A stretch of DNA of 64,000 nt from Desulfovibrionaceae bacterium (GCA_009783025.1 WRHY01000007.1:1-64000), one strand, 5' to 3'; positions 1 to 8,892 are shown, counted from the first letter of the stretch. Numbers and translations are program-made. Notes: generated by a model from the letters alone, not told the origin.

Positions 1-122
1 AGGGGAAATGATTTCCCCTGCACCCCTCATACCCTGAAAACAGCGAAGCTGTTTTCAGGAATGCCGGGTCCAGGGCCGGCTAGGCCCTGGCGGGGAGGTT
101 TGGAGGGGCGGAGCCCCTCCAA
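1..122. repeat. Family-1 modular palindromic repeat, copy 1
   Basis: Several short hairpins in tandem: AGGGGAAATgATTTCCCCT, CTGAAAACAGC-GAA-GCTGTTTTCAG, CCAGGGCCGGC/GGCCCTGG, and GGAGGGGCGGAGCCCCTCC. The element ends exactly at the stop codon of the minus-strand iorB. Similar modules recur near 8.7, 12.3 and 23.5 kb, in every case just downstream of a minus-strand gene and in the same orientation. A role in termination or mRNA 3'-end protection is an inference. The left edge may extend beyond the window. Confidence 0.8.
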
Positions 123-713
123 TCAACGGATAGCGCCTACGCCGAGCTCAAGGGCGCGCAGATTGACCTCCACGGCCTTGGACGGGAGATATTTGCGAAT
201 GGCCTCGCGCAGGGCCTCGGGGCCAAAGGGCATGATTCCGGCCGCGCACAGCGCGCCGAGCAGGGCGGTGTTGCCGCTCTGCACGGACCCGGCCTCACGG
301 CCGAGGGTTTGCAGCGGCAGGAACCAAAACTTTCCGGCAACTTTGCGCACGGCGTCCTCAATAGCGGAAAGCTCAGGCAGACACTCCCGGCCCATGCTTA
401 CGCTCAGGGGCGGCACAAACTCGGAGGAGGAGAGCACAAATCCGCCTGGAGCCAGATAGGGCAGGGCGCGCAGGGTTTCCAGGGGTTCAAAGCCGAGCAG
501 GATGTCCGCTTCGCCGTGATAGAGACTAGGGCTCAGCCAGCCGCCGATCAGCACCGTGGATTCCACCACGCCGCCGCGCTGGGACATGCCGTGAATTTCG
601 CCGGACACGATCTCAAGACCCTGGTCCATGACCGCACGGGAGAGCAGGGTGGTCGCGGTCAGGGTGCCCTGGCCTCCGACGCCGGTAAGATATATGCGCA
701 GGCGCTGATTCAT
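123..713 (-). CDS. iorB: Indolepyruvate:ferredoxin oxidoreductase, beta subunit
   Basis: This is the small (gamma-domain) subunit of the enzyme that oxidatively decarboxylates aryl pyruvates from aromatic amino acids to aryl-acetyl-CoA, reducing ferredoxin. The start at 713 (MNQRLRIYL) leads directly into the GVGGQGTLTAT motif typical of the 2-oxoacid:ferredoxin oxidoreductase gamma domain. The upstream in-frame extension overlaps iorA and is unlikely. Its 196 residues match the usual IorB length of about 190-200. The start ATG overlaps the iorA TAA by one base (TAATG), so translation is probably coupled. The gene ends at a palindromic repeat that may act as its terminator. Cytoplasmic. Confidence 0.93.
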   Translation of the reverse strand: MNQRLRIYLTGVGGQGTLTATTLLSRAVMDQGLEIVSGEIHGMSQRGGVVESTVLIGGWLSPSLYHGEADILLGFEPLETLRALPYLAPGGFVLSSSEFVPPLSVSMGRECLPELSAIEDAVRKVAGKFWFLPLQTLGREAGSVQSGNTALLGALCAAGIMPFGPEALREAIRKYLPSKAVEVNLRALELGVGAIR

Positions 714-2548
714 TACGCGCCTCCTTTTTGAGCTTTGAAGGAAGGTGATACCTGCATGCAAACCATGCAGCCCACACAGATGTCCTGATCCACGCCGAGG
801 ACGTCACCCTCGCAACGGAAGGCCGGACAAGCCAGGCCGTTCAGGGCGGCGCGGGCGCTGTCGTCCTGCTGCGCGACATAGGCGCGCTGGGTGCGTTCCT
901 TGTTCAGGACGCGGCGGGCAAAGAGCACGCAAAGCTCTTCAACGATCAAAACCCGCACGCCCTTTTCTTCTTTCATTTCGGCGAGTGTTTTTTGCAGGCT
1001 CTTCAGGTTGTAGCCGCCCACCTTGGCTACGCGGGACACGCCGCAGCCTTTGACAACGGTTTCGATATCCACATGCAGGGCGCTCTCGCCGAGCGCCTCC
1101 TGGGGGAAGGCGGGGTTGGGCTGATGCCCGGTCATGGCGGTTGTGCCGTTATCCAGGATGACCAGCAGAAGATCATGCTTGTTGAACACGGCGTTGATCA
1201 GCCCGGTCACACCGGAATGGAAGAAGGTGGAGTCGCCGATAAAGGCGACCACCGGCTTGCCCGAGGCGCGGGCGAATCCGCCGCCCGAGGAGACCGAGGA
1301 ACCCATGCAGAACAGGAAATCCGCGGTGCTGAGGGGAGGCAACAGGCCGAGGGTGTAGCAGCCGATGTCGCTGGAATAGTAAGCCTCGTCACCGAAAACG
1401 GCCCGCACCGCGAAAAAGGCGGAGCGGTGTGAACAGCCCGCGCAGAGGTTGGGCGGGCGCTGCGGCAACTCAAGGCAGTCCTTGGCGCAGGAGAGCGGAG
1501 CGTCTTTATCCACCAGGGGCGCGAGGGCGTCATGAATAAGCAGGGTGGAGTATTCGCCGAAAATGGAAAGCGGAGCCTGTTTGCCCTTGATGACCACAGG
1601 CAGGGAAAGCTTATGGGCCAGAGCATTCAGGGCGTCTTCCAGCAGCGGTTCGCCTTCTTCCAGCACGAGCAGCGTTTGCACCTCGCGCATGAATTTTTCC
1701 AAAGCCTTCAGCGGCAGGGGCCAGGTCATGCCAAAGTCAAAGACCTTGACCTTGTTTTGCCAGCCGTTCGCCAGCAACACGTCGTGCAGATAGGCGCGGC
1801 TGATGCCCGAGGCAATAATTCCGATGTTCCCGGCGCCGGAAATGTGGTTGAAAGGCGATGTTTCCACACCTTCCCGGATAGCTTCCAGGTTGGCGGTCAA
1901 GACGCGATGGCGGACGCGGGCCACGGCGGGCACGGGCACGAAGCGGCGCACGTCGCGGGCAAAGGGCACGATGGAGGCCGGTTCCGGCAGCGGGCCAAAG
2001 GTCACTGGGCCGCGCAGATGATTCACCCGGGTGGTGGTGCGCAGCATGACCGGCTGCTGGGTTTCCCTGGCCAGGATAAGCGCGGCCTTGGCCATGTCCT
2101 TGCATTCCTGGGCCGTGGCGGGCTCGAAACAGGGCATGCCGGCAAAACGGGCATAGGTGCGGTTATCCTGCTCGTTCTGGCTGGAATGGGACCACGGGTC
2201 GTCAGCGGAAAGCAGCACCAGCCCGCCCGGCAGCCCGGTATAGGTCATGGTCATCAGAGGGTCAGCGGCAACGTTGACGCCCACGTGCTTCATGGTCACC
2301 AGGCACAACGCGCCGCCCAGAGCCGCCCCGGCGGCCACTTCCAGGGCCACCTTCTCGTTGACCGAATACTCGAGGGTAAAGCGTTTGCTGGGGCTGAGGC
2401 GACGAAAGGTGTCCGGCACTTCGGATGAAGGCGTGCCCGGATAACAGGTCACTATATTCACTCCGGCCTCAAGCGCGCCGCGCACAATGGCCTCGTTGCC
2501 CAAAAGCAGATGCCGCGCCCCTTGCGGGTCGAGCAGGGGGTGATTCAT
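713..2548 (-). CDS. iorA: Indolepyruvate:ferredoxin oxidoreductase, alpha subunit
   Basis: Large ThDP-binding subunit of IorAB, 611 residues. The N-terminal pyrimidine-type domain (LLGNEAIVRGALEAGV, then YPGTPSSE) is followed by the ThDP/Mg domain with CAGCSHRSAFF near residue 371 and GDSTFFHSG near 438. The C-terminal ferredoxin region is unusual. Around residue 574 only CPA of the first cluster motif remains, and the second reads CVGCMVCMQVS (591-601), with Ser in place of the fourth Cys. The cluster content may therefore be reduced compared with the two [4Fe-4S] clusters of archaeal IorA. A good Shine-Dalgarno site (AAGGAGTT) precedes the start. Gene order iorA-iorB with a one-base overlap supports one operon. 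Confidence 0.94.
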   Translation of the reverse strand: MNHPLLDPQGARHLLLGNEAIVRGALEAGVNIVTCYPGTPSSEVPDTFRRLSPSKRFTLEYSVNEKVALEVAAGAALGGALCLVTMKHVGVNVAADPLMTMTYTGLPGGLVLLSADDPWSHSSQNEQDNRTYARFAGMPCFEPATAQECKDMAKAALILARETQQPVMLRTTTRVNHLRGPVTFGPLPEPASIVPFARDVRRFVPVPAVARVRHRVLTANLEAIREGVETSPFNHISGAGNIGIIASGISRAYLHDVLLANGWQNKVKVFDFGMTWPLPLKALEKFMREVQTLLVLEEGEPLLEDALNALAHKLSLPVVIKGKQAPLSIFGEYSTLLIHDALAPLVDKDAPLSCAKDCLELPQRPPNLCAGCSHRSAFFAVRAVFGDEAYYSSDIGCYTLGLLPPLSTADFLFCMGSSVSSGGGFARASGKPVVAFIGDSTFFHSGVTGLINAVFNKHDLLLVILDNGTTAMTGHQPNPAFPQEALGESALHVDIETVVKGCGVSRVAKVGGYNLKSLQKTLAEMKEEKGVRVLIVEELCVLFARRVLNKERTQRAYVAQQDDSARAALNGLACPAFRCEGDVLGVDQDICVGCMVCMQVSPSFKAQKGGA

Positions 2549-2559
2549 GAGGGAACTCC

Positions 2560-3255
2560 TTATTTCTTGAGCGCGGAGAGCTTTGCTTCCAACTCCGCTT
2601 TTTTCTGACCGAAGCGATTCATGGCAGAGACGTCGGCGGCCGCTTCGGGCGTGGTCAGGATGGCGTCGCAGGCGGCAATGGCCCGGGCGTAATCCCCGAG
2701 CACTTCCGCCAGCAATATGATGCGCATGTTGGCATTGATGGCCTCGGGGCCTTTCAAGTCCGGCAGCGCGGCATTCAGGAGGCTGAGCGCATCGGCATAT
2801 TTTCCCTGCTGCGCGAGAGCGTTGGCCATGCCCAGGCTGGCTGCGCCCTTGAGCGCGGGGTCAAAGCCGCGAATGGTTTCCCAAGCTTTGTAGGCTTTGG
2901 GGTAATCCTGCACCTGGCCGGCCGCGTTGGCCAGGGCGAACCAGGCTTCGTGCTTCACGCTGGACGGGGCGCTCGGAATGAAGGCTTCAAGACGCTCCAG
3001 GCGCATGGCCGGGTCAGAGATGATCAGAATGGTCCCCAGTCTCTGGGCGTCTTCCACAGCCACTTTGTGCGTGTGCGAAGCGTAAAACCAGTACCCGCCG
3101 ATGGCCAGAATGAACAGGACCAGCGCGAGCGCGATTTTACGCGCGTGCTCGACAAGAAAGAGCATCAGGGGCGACGCCTCGGCAGCGACCTCGGCTTGAA
3201 GGGAATCAACCAGTCCGGCCGGGGGGGCGGGCTGCTGTGCCGGTTTTGCCGTCAT
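2560..3255 (-). CDS. YfgM-like membrane-anchored TPR protein
   Basis: A 231-residue protein. A proline-rich cytoplasmic N-terminus of about 35 residues is followed by one hydrophobic helix (LVEHARKIALALVLFILAIG region, about residues 35-58) and a periplasmic helical-repeat domain containing YPKAYKAWE and YADALSLLNAALP TPR-like units. This matches the TPR_21/YfgM family, whose E. coli member is an ancillary SecYEG-associated factor; transfer of that role is inference. The start at 3255 has AGGAGA nine bases upstream; the longer in-frame extension lacks a ribosome-binding site. It lies 11 bases upstream of iorA on the same strand, so co-transcription with iorAB is plausible although no functional link is evident. 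Confidence 0.75.
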   Translation of the reverse strand: MTAKPAQQPAPPAGLVDSLQAEVAAEASPLMLFLVEHARKIALALVLFILAIGGYWFYASHTHKVAVEDAQRLGTILIISDPAMRLERLEAFIPSAPSSVKHEAWFALANAAGQVQDYPKAYKAWETIRGFDPALKGAASLGMANALAQQGKYADALSLLNAALPDLKGPEAINANMRIILLAEVLGDYARAIAACDAILTTPEAAADVSAMNRFGQKKAELEAKLSALKK

Positions 3256-3488
3256 TTCGTATATTCTCCTTGTGGGCGTGAATACATAATAAAAAACGTC
3301 GGCGGCTTTGCTTAAAGCAAAGTCTGCCGCTCGATGTAACCGCATACCTCTACGCGCCTTGGCGGGAAATGTCAAAATGAACCATTGTCCGGTAGTGCTT
3401 CAGTCACCTTTGCTCATTGCCTATTGCGGAAAGTGTATGTTAGGAAAAGATTACACTCCTATGGAAAACGCCTATGCAGAGAGGGTAT
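3256..3488. other. Divergent promoter region between yfgM-like gene and activator
   Basis: Holds a hairpin at about 3299-3332 (GCGGCTTTGC/GCAAAGTCTGCCGC) and, nearer the activator gene, the inverted half-sites AGTGTA and TACACT with a 14-base spacer at about 3432-3458. These resemble the TGTGTACACA sites upstream of the two sigma-54 promoters at 5395 and 36422, so autoregulation is possible. No clear -10/-35 was assigned. Confidence 0.4.
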
Positions 3489-4946
3489 ATGATGTCCGCC
3501 TCGCCTCGTGATGACAGTAAAAAACGCTCTGAGCCGACGGATACGCCGATCTTGAATGCCCACCAGCTTGAAGCCTGTTTTTGTTCAAGCATCTTTGACG
3601 CCATGTACATCGGCATCTGTGTGGCCGACCGGAGCGGCATCCTGCGCTTCATGAATAACACCTTTGCCTCCATGTTCAATATTGACAAGGAAAAGGCCAT
3701 CGGGAGAAGCATTTGCGATTATTTTCCCGATTCCAGGCTCATAGGGGTTATGGAAAGCGGGGTGGTACAGCGTCTGGTTCCGTTTGAGTGGGAGGGCCAG
3801 GAAGCCTTTATCTCCCGAATCCCGCTGCTTGAAAACGGTGTGGTTGTCGGGGGTCTGATTGAAGTTGTTTCCCGCGATATTGAAGAGTTGCATCAGCTTT
3901 TGTCAAAGATCAAGACCTTGGAAAACAAGGCGACGTATTACAAAAGAAAGGCGCAGGAACTGCAACGGGCTGAATACACCTTTGAGCAGATTATCGGCAC
4001 CGGCAAGGCTATTCAGAGATTGCGTCAGCAGGGAGAAAGATTCGCCCACAGCAACCAGCCCATCCTGCTTACCGGCGAAAGCGGCACGGGCAAGGAACTG
4101 GTGGCCCACGCCATTCATGCCGCCAGCAGGCGAGCCAACGAATGCTTTGTGCGCATCAATTGCGCGGCCCTGCCGGCTGAACTGATTGAGTCGGAACTTT
4201 TTGGGTATGAGGAGGGCTCTTTTACCGGGGCGCGTTCCGGCGGCAAGGTGGGCAAGTTTGAAATGGCCGACGGCGGGACCATTCTTTTGGATGAAATCGG
4301 AGAAATCCCGTTGCCCATGCAGGCAAAGCTGCTCAGGGTGCTGGAGCACCGTGAGGTGCAAAAGATAGGCAGCAATAACACGGTTGTTTCGGACTTTCGC
4401 CTGATCGCGGCCACCAACCGGAACCTCGAAGAGATGATGCAGCAGAATTTGTTTCGCTCGGACTTGTTCCATCGCTTGAACATTCTTCATCTGCACGTGC
4501 CTGCCCTGCGCGAGCGCACCGAGGATATCCCGCTTCTTTCCGTGCATTTTTTGAAAAGCGTGGAAACTTACTACCGCCAGGCCGTAACGCGCATTGACAA
4601 CAACTTGTTTGAAGTGCTGCGCAATTACAGTTGGCCGGGAAACATCCGTGAACTGAAAAACGTCCTGACCTTTGCCATCTGTTCCATGGAAGCCGGGTGT
4701 ACCGTGCTCAGCGCGCGCCATTTGCCGCCCAATCTTATTGAAAAGAGTCTGGCTTCGCCTTTGCGCGCGAAACAATCGCTGCATGAAGCTCAGGCCTGGG
4801 CCATGCGTGAAACCATTGCCGAAGCCCTGTGCAACTGTAACGGCAATAAAAGCCGGGCCGCCAAGGAACTGGGCATTTCCCGCACCGAATTGTATAAAAA
4901 AATCAAAAAGTTCGCCCTGGATGGACAAGGCGCCGTCGATCTGTGA
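3489..4946 (+). CDS. PAS-domain sigma-54-dependent transcriptional activator
   Basis: A bacterial enhancer-binding protein of 485 residues. The N-terminal PAS domain (about 30-135, including GICVADRSGILRFMNNTF) is followed by a short helical linker, an AAA+ core with GESGTGKE (Walker A, about 195), the sigma-54 contact loop GSFTGA (about 240) and GGTILLDEIGEI (Walker B), and a C-terminal Fis-type helix-turn-helix (NKSRAAKELGISRTELYKKI). The start is taken at tandem ATGs at 3489/3492, which follow GAGAGGG; an ATG at 3474 lacks such a site. The PAS ligand is unknown. The immediate downstream gap carries palindromes and the sigma-54 promoter of the aquaporin gene. A matching promoter precedes the methyltransferase array at 36 kb, making this the probable regulator of both (inference). 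Confidence 0.92.
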   Translation: MMSASPRDDSKKRSEPTDTPILNAHQLEACFCSSIFDAMYIGICVADRSGILRFMNNTFASMFNIDKEKAIGRSICDYFPDSRLIGVMESGVVQRLVPFEWEGQEAFISRIPLLENGVVVGGLIEVVSRDIEELHQLLSKIKTLENKATYYKRKAQELQRAEYTFEQIIGTGKAIQRLRQQGERFAHSNQPILLTGESGTGKELVAHAIHAASRRANECFVRINCAALPAELIESELFGYEEGSFTGARSGGKVGKFEMADGGTILLDEIGEIPLPMQAKLLRVLEHREVQKIGSNNTVVSDFRLIAATNRNLEEMMQQNLFRSDLFHRLNILHLHVPALRERTEDIPLLSVHFLKSVETYYRQAVTRIDNNLFEVLRNYSWPGNIRELKNVLTFAICSMEAGCTVLSARHLPPNLIEKSLASPLRAKQSLHEAQAWAMRETIAEALCNCNGNKSRAAKELGISRTELYKKIKKFALDGQGAVDL

Positions 4947-5446
4947 CTTCATTGGTCAGCGGTGTTTCATGCCAATTATTCGCCAATGTACATTATTTGT
5001 TTACACTTTCAAAAATGTGAAAAATTTGAATTATTTTATAAATATAGCGCACTGCACAGGGAATTATTCAAATACAGCTTGTGCGCGATATGTTCACAAT
5101 AGTTTACATTTTTGCACACTTTTGTATTCACAGCGCACACTTTTTTTGTTTCCGCTGCCTGCCTCTTTGTTTTTTCTGTAATATAACTCCGTATATTTGT
5201 TAATTTTCCCACTGCGCCAGCCAAGCGACGGCACATCCTGACGCACAGCGCAACTGTGTACACATGCCGTGCTGTGCGTATAAAAATACCCCTCGATATA
5301 TTCTCCTGACATGCTTTTTACCGTCTCTTTCTCCTTTGAATACATGATGATTTCCAAAGAACCATTCCGGAAGGGCAACCAGGCCGGTCCGCAATGGCAT
5401 GTTTGATGCACTGTAAGCATATCACCTGCCGGATAAGGAAACGTGT
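4947..5446. promoter_or_regulatory. AT-rich 500-bp control region with candidate enhancer sites
   Basis: A clearly AT-rich gap in a GC-rich neighbourhood with no convincing gene; short minus-strand ORFs here lack a ribosome-binding site and coding character. It contains palindromes AATGTACATT (4985-4994) and TGTGTACACA (5255-5264), the half-site GTTTACAC (4999-5006), and further TTTACA/TTCACA copies near 5090-5130. TGTGTACACA lies about 140 bases upstream of the sigma-54 promoter at 5395, a normal distance for an enhancer. The same decamer lies upstream of the promoter at 36422. Confidence 0.6.
5395..5410 (+). promoter_or_regulatory. Sigma-54 promoter of aquaporin-cobW pair
   Basis: TGGCATGTTTGATGCA matches the sigma-54 consensus (TGGCAC-N5-TTGCA), with GG and GC separated by exactly 10 bases. 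It lies 36 bases before the aquaporin start and just downstream of a sigma-54 activator gene. It is nearly identical to the minus-strand site TGGCATACTTGGTGCA at 36407-36422. Confidence 0.8.
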
Positions 5447-6286
5447 ATGCTTACATCTCAGCGTGAATGCGTCGGCGAGTTATTGGGAACGTTCATCCTT
5501 GTGCTGATCGGCTGTGGGTCGGTGGCGGTTTCCGTGTTGTTTGAGGCGCTGCAAGGCCTTTTTCAGATCGCGGCTGTCTGGGGCCTTGGCGTGGCGCTCG
5601 CCATCTATGCCACGCGCCATCTTTCCTGCGCCCATCTGAACCCGGCCGTTACCCTGGCCATGGCCGTCAGCGGCCGCATGAACGCGGGCAAGGCGCCCGT
5701 CTATATCCTGGCCCAATTCGCCGGGGCTTTGCTGGCCGGACTGGTGTTGTACGGACTGTTCGGACCTTCCATTGCCGCCTATGAAAGCGCCCACGGTATT
5801 GTCCGGGGCAGCGCGGAGTCCGTGCTCACGGCCCGGATGTTCGGGGAATACTACCAACTGCCCGGCGGCGCGGCAGTGGTGTCCATGCCCTTGGCCATGG
5901 CAGCGGAAGGCTTTGGCACGTTCATGCTGGTGTTCATCATTTTTTCCCTGACCGAAGGCTGTAACCTGGGACGGCCGGATCACAACCTGGCGCCCCTGTT
6001 CATCGGCCTTACGGTCACCGTGTTGATCTGCCTGCTGGCTCCGCTCACCCAGGCCGGTTTCAATCCGGCCAGAGATTTTGGCCCCCGCTTGGTCGCCTGG
6101 GCGGCGGGCTGGAGGGAAGCCGCTTTTCCCGACCGCTCGGGCGGTTTCCTTTTGGTCTATATTCTGGCCCCCATCCTGGGCGGACAGGCTGCGGCGCTCT
6201 TTTTCACCCGGCTGGTGGAGCCGCTCATGAAGGCTCCGGCAACGGCCTGCACCTGTAGCACAACAAAAGAAGGGACGACGCGATGA
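5447..6286 (+). CDS. MIP-family aquaglyceroporin (GlpF-like)
   Basis: A 279-residue inner-membrane channel with six hydrophobic segments and both half-helix motifs: HLNPAVT near residue 64 and FNPARDFGPR near residue 205. The Asp after the second NPAR is the mark of glycerol facilitators rather than water-only aquaporins, so passage of a small neutral solute is expected. It overlaps the following cobW gene by ATGA. No glycerol kinase or glycerol-3-phosphate dehydrogenase is nearby, which argues against ordinary glycerol use. Because its sigma-54 promoter matches that of the corrinoid methyltransferase array, it may admit a small methylated substrate or release a product (inference). Confidence 0.9.
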   Translation: MLTSQRECVGELLGTFILVLIGCGSVAVSVLFEALQGLFQIAAVWGLGVALAIYATRHLSCAHLNPAVTLAMAVSGRMNAGKAPVYILAQFAGALLAGLVLYGLFGPSIAAYESAHGIVRGSAESVLTARMFGEYYQLPGGAAVVSMPLAMAAEGFGTFMLVFIIFSLTEGCNLGRPDHNLAPLFIGLTVTVLICLLAPLTQAGFNPARDFGPRLVAWAAGWREAAFPDRSGGFLLVYILAPILGGQAAALFFTRLVEPLMKAPATACTCSTTKEGTTR

Positions 6287-7392
6287 AAAAAACCACTTTG
6301 ATCATAATCGGTGGTTTTCTGGGTGCGGGCAAGACCACCTTGCTTTGGGAAACCGCCCGTCGGCTTGAAAGCTGTGGCGAACGCCCCGGCCTTATCACCA
6401 ACGACCAGGCCTCCGGCCTGGTGGACACCGCCCACCTCAGCCGTGGCGGCAATGCCGTGGTGGAAGTCAGCGGCAGTTGTTTTTGCTGCAACTTCAATGG
6501 ATTTATGGAAGCCGTCGATCACTTGCGCCAAAAAGCCGGGGCATCTCCCATTCTGGCCGAACCCGTGGGCAGTTGTACGGATATTTCCGCCACCATTCTG
6601 CAGCCGGTGAAAATGGACCTGGCAAACAACCTGCGCCTCGCCCCTTTTTCCGTGCTGATTGATCCGCAGCGTCTGGACAGCCTGCTGCTGGGCGGCACAG
6701 CGGGTCTGCACCCCAGCGCGGCCTATATTCTCATCAAACAGCTTGAAGAGGCGGATATCATTGTCATTTCCAAGGCAGATCTGCTGACGACAGGGCAACG
6801 CCTCGACCTCACCGCCGGTGTGCGTGAACGCTGGCCCAACGCCTCGGTCCATGCGGTCAGCGCCGTCAGCGGCCAAGGCCTGGACGCCTGGCTGGCGGAA
6901 GTACAAAAAGACTCAGGCGCGGGCGCGTATGTAACGGATGTTGATTATGACATCTATGCTGAAGGCGAGGCTGTTCTGGGCTGGTTGAACGGCACCTATC
7001 TGCTCACGGGATGGGATGTGAATTGGGACGCGCTGGGACGAACCCTTCTTGCCGCCCTGGGCGGTGGTTTTGCGCGCGAAGGCCTTGCCGTGGGCCATGT
7101 GAAACTTTTTCTGCAAACGCCTTCCGGCTTTCTGCTCGGCAATCTGACCGGCGGCCTCGGCGTGCAGGGCGAAACACGCGGCAGCGCGGGCAGAGGCGGC
7201 CAGGCCGAACTGATAGTGAATGCCCGCGTGGAAACAACGCCCGTCCGCCTGCGGCAGTCGGTCGAACAAGCGCTTCGCGCCGTCTGCGGCGATGCCGTGC
7301 GCCTGGAAACCATCGGCAGTAACTGTCTGAGTCCTGGCCGTCCTCACCCCACCTATCGCGTTGACCGTGTGATAGAGGCTGTTTCTCAATAA
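6283..7392 (+). CDS. CobW/UreG-family P-loop GTPase (first copy)
   Basis: A 369-residue G3E-family GTPase. The N-terminus has the P-loop GGFLGAGKTT (residues 10-19), and CFCCN near residue 66 is the CxCC metal-binding motif of COG0523 proteins. A SKADL base-recognition motif lies near residue 164. COG0523 proteins insert or deliver metals or cofactors; the client here is unknown. The start overlaps the aquaporin stop (ATGA), so the two are translationally coupled under the sigma-54 promoter. The gene is convergent with the MFS gene, with only three bases between stop codons and no obvious terminator. A second CobW gene lies at 22 kb in the corrinoid array. Confidence 0.88.
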   Translation: MKKTTLIIIGGFLGAGKTTLLWETARRLESCGERPGLITNDQASGLVDTAHLSRGGNAVVEVSGSCFCCNFNGFMEAVDHLRQKAGASPILAEPVGSCTDISATILQPVKMDLANNLRLAPFSVLIDPQRLDSLLLGGTAGLHPSAAYILIKQLEEADIIVISKADLLTTGQRLDLTAGVRERWPNASVHAVSAVSGQGLDAWLAEVQKDSGAGAYVTDVDYDIYAEGEAVLGWLNGTYLLTGWDVNWDALGRTLLAALGGGFAREGLAVGHVKLFLQTPSGFLLGNLTGGLGVQGETRGSAGRGGQAELIVNARVETTPVRLRQSVEQALRAVCGDAVRLETIGSNCLSPGRPHPTYRVDRVIEAVSQ

Positions 7393-7395
7393 TTC

Positions 7396-8607
7396 TTAGG
7401 TCTTTGTTTGTCCCGGAATGGCATAGGTGAGGGCAAAGGAAAGCAGCGATGTGGCGATAAAAAACGCATAGGCCATGTCATAGGATCTGGTGGCGCTGTA
7501 TGACAGCCCGATAACGTAATACCCGATCGATTTTGCGCTCACAAAAAGGAGCAACAAGCCATAGACCGCGCTGAATCTGCGTTTTCCAAAAATAGAGGCG
7601 GTCAGGCTTGGGAACAGCGTCCAATATCCGCCCATGCACATGCCCATGCTTACGGCAAAGAGGAAGGCCACGGCATTGTTCTGGGGGATAAAGTGCAGGC
7701 ACAGGCTGGCTACGCTCATGGTCAAGAGCAGTCTTGTGGCTCGAAGCGCGGACACTTTGTCGCTTACCCACCCCCATGCATATTTGCCGAGAGCGCCGCA
7801 AAGCGCCGTGAAAGACAAAAACAGCATCGCCGCCTGGTCGGAAAAACCGCTGTCGGTGAATTTGAGCTTCAACTGTCCCGCAAGTCCGGCCGCCAGCATA
7901 AAACCAAGAGCGAACAATATGCCCACGCACCACACCTGGCGTGTTTGCAGCAAGCTGCTCCAGGGAACCGCCTCTTCGGCGTCAGCGTTCGCCTGATCCG
8001 TAGCGCCCGGAGTTCCCGGCGTCCCGTCAGGAGTCAATCCCAACTGCGCCGGTTCCAGTACCCATAGCCAGCACAGCGGCGCGGCGGCAAACAGCAGCAT
8101 GGCGCTGAGAAGCCACAGGGCCGTGCGTATTTCCATGAACTGCAACAACAGAAAAAGCGTCAAGGGAAGCGTTGCGCCGGAAATGGAAGTGCCCATATTG
8201 ACAATGCCGAACGCCCTGCCCCGGTATTGTACGAACCAACGGCTCATACAGGTGTTGGCCAATGCTCCGCCAAAGGCTTGGCCGGACGACCACATCAGGG
8301 TCAGCGCGCAGATAAACAGGAGGAAATTGCTGGTGTACCCCATGACGAAATAGCCCAGCGCGCCTCCCAAAGCGCCGGCAGTGGCAATGCCGCGCATGGA
8401 AAAACGCAGGGCAAGCCTGGAAACAAAAGAAGCGCTGAGCATGGCGATGAAAGAGGCCACGGCCTGCCCGGCGCCGAAATCGCCCCTTGACCAGCCATAC
8501 GTGGCTGACAGCGGTTCAATAAGCACATTGAGGAGATAAATCCCGGCGCCTTGAAGCAGAACATTGCCCAGACAGAAAAAACCGCTGAGCCGCCAGCCGT
8601 AAAACAT
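7396..8607 (-). CDS. MFS transporter (oxalate/formate-antiporter-like)
   Basis: A 403-residue protein made almost entirely of hydrophobic helices, consistent with 12 membrane segments and an inter-domain loop around residues 185-205 (rich in Gly, Thr, Asp, Glu). It begins MFYGWRLSGFFCLGN, an arrangement common in monocarboxylate/OFA-type carriers. The ribosome-binding site AGGAGC is well placed. It lies downstream of the nitroreductase, ThDP and SDR genes on the same strand but is separated from them by a 285-bp gap holding a palindromic repeat, so it may be a separate or attenuated unit. The substrate is not predictable; a carboxylate linked to the neighbouring catabolic genes is the simplest guess. 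Confidence 0.82.
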   Translation of the reverse strand: MFYGWRLSGFFCLGNVLLQGAGIYLLNVLIEPLSATYGWSRGDFGAGQAVASFIAMLSASFVSRLALRFSMRGIATAGALGGALGYFVMGYTSNFLLFICALTLMWSSGQAFGGALANTCMSRWFVQYRGRAFGIVNMGTSISGATLPLTLFLLLQFMEIRTALWLLSAMLLFAAAPLCWLWVLEPAQLGLTPDGTPGTPGATDQANADAEEAVPWSSLLQTRQVWCVGILFALGFMLAAGLAGQLKLKFTDSGFSDQAAMLFLSFTALCGALGKYAWGWVSDKVSALRATRLLLTMSVASLCLHFIPQNNAVAFLFAVSMGMCMGGYWTLFPSLTASIFGKRRFSAVYGLLLLFVSAKSIGYYVIGLSYSATRSYDMAYAFFIATSLLSFALTYAIPGQTKT

Positions 8608-8627
8608 AAAAGCTCCTAATGGTCAGT

Positions 8628-8787
8628 TGGGGCTCCGCCCCAAACCCCCTGAGGGGACTCTGTCCCCTCAGACTCCCCTGGCAGGGGACTGAGTCCCCTG
8701 CACCCCCATACCCTGAAAACAGCGTCGCTGTTTTCAGGAATATTGCGGGTCAAGGGGGCCACGCCCCCTTGCAGGGTGGTTTGGAGG
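8628..8787. repeat. Family-1 modular palindromic repeat, copy 2
   Basis: Contains TTGGGGCTCCGCCCCAA, CTGAGGGGACTCTGTCCCCTCAG, CAGGGGACTGAGTCCCCTG, CTGAAAACAGCGTCGCTGTTTTCAG and AAGGGGGCCACGCCCCCTT hairpins, ending in the shared GTGGTTTGGAGG. This is the longest copy in the window. It lies between the 3' end of the nitroreductase gene and the start of the MFS gene. The rest of the gap up to 8892 shows no gene. Confidence 0.8.
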
Positions 8788-8892
8788 TGTGGTCAGTGAT
8801 GATAAGGCTCACGTTCATCTCATCGAGAGTATCGCTGGATGAAGACCTTTGCGTCACTGGTTCGCGTCCCTCCAAAATAATAACTTTAGGGA

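Noticed and set aside
309..731. Plus-strand ORFs opposite iorB and iorA
   Set aside because: Mirror frames of the GC-rich ior genes; no family resemblance.
5036..5420. Three overlapping minus-strand ORFs of 66-108 codons in the 500-bp gap
   Set aside because: Overlapping frames in AT-rich regulatory DNA with no ribosome-binding site; the sigma-54 promoter lies within them.
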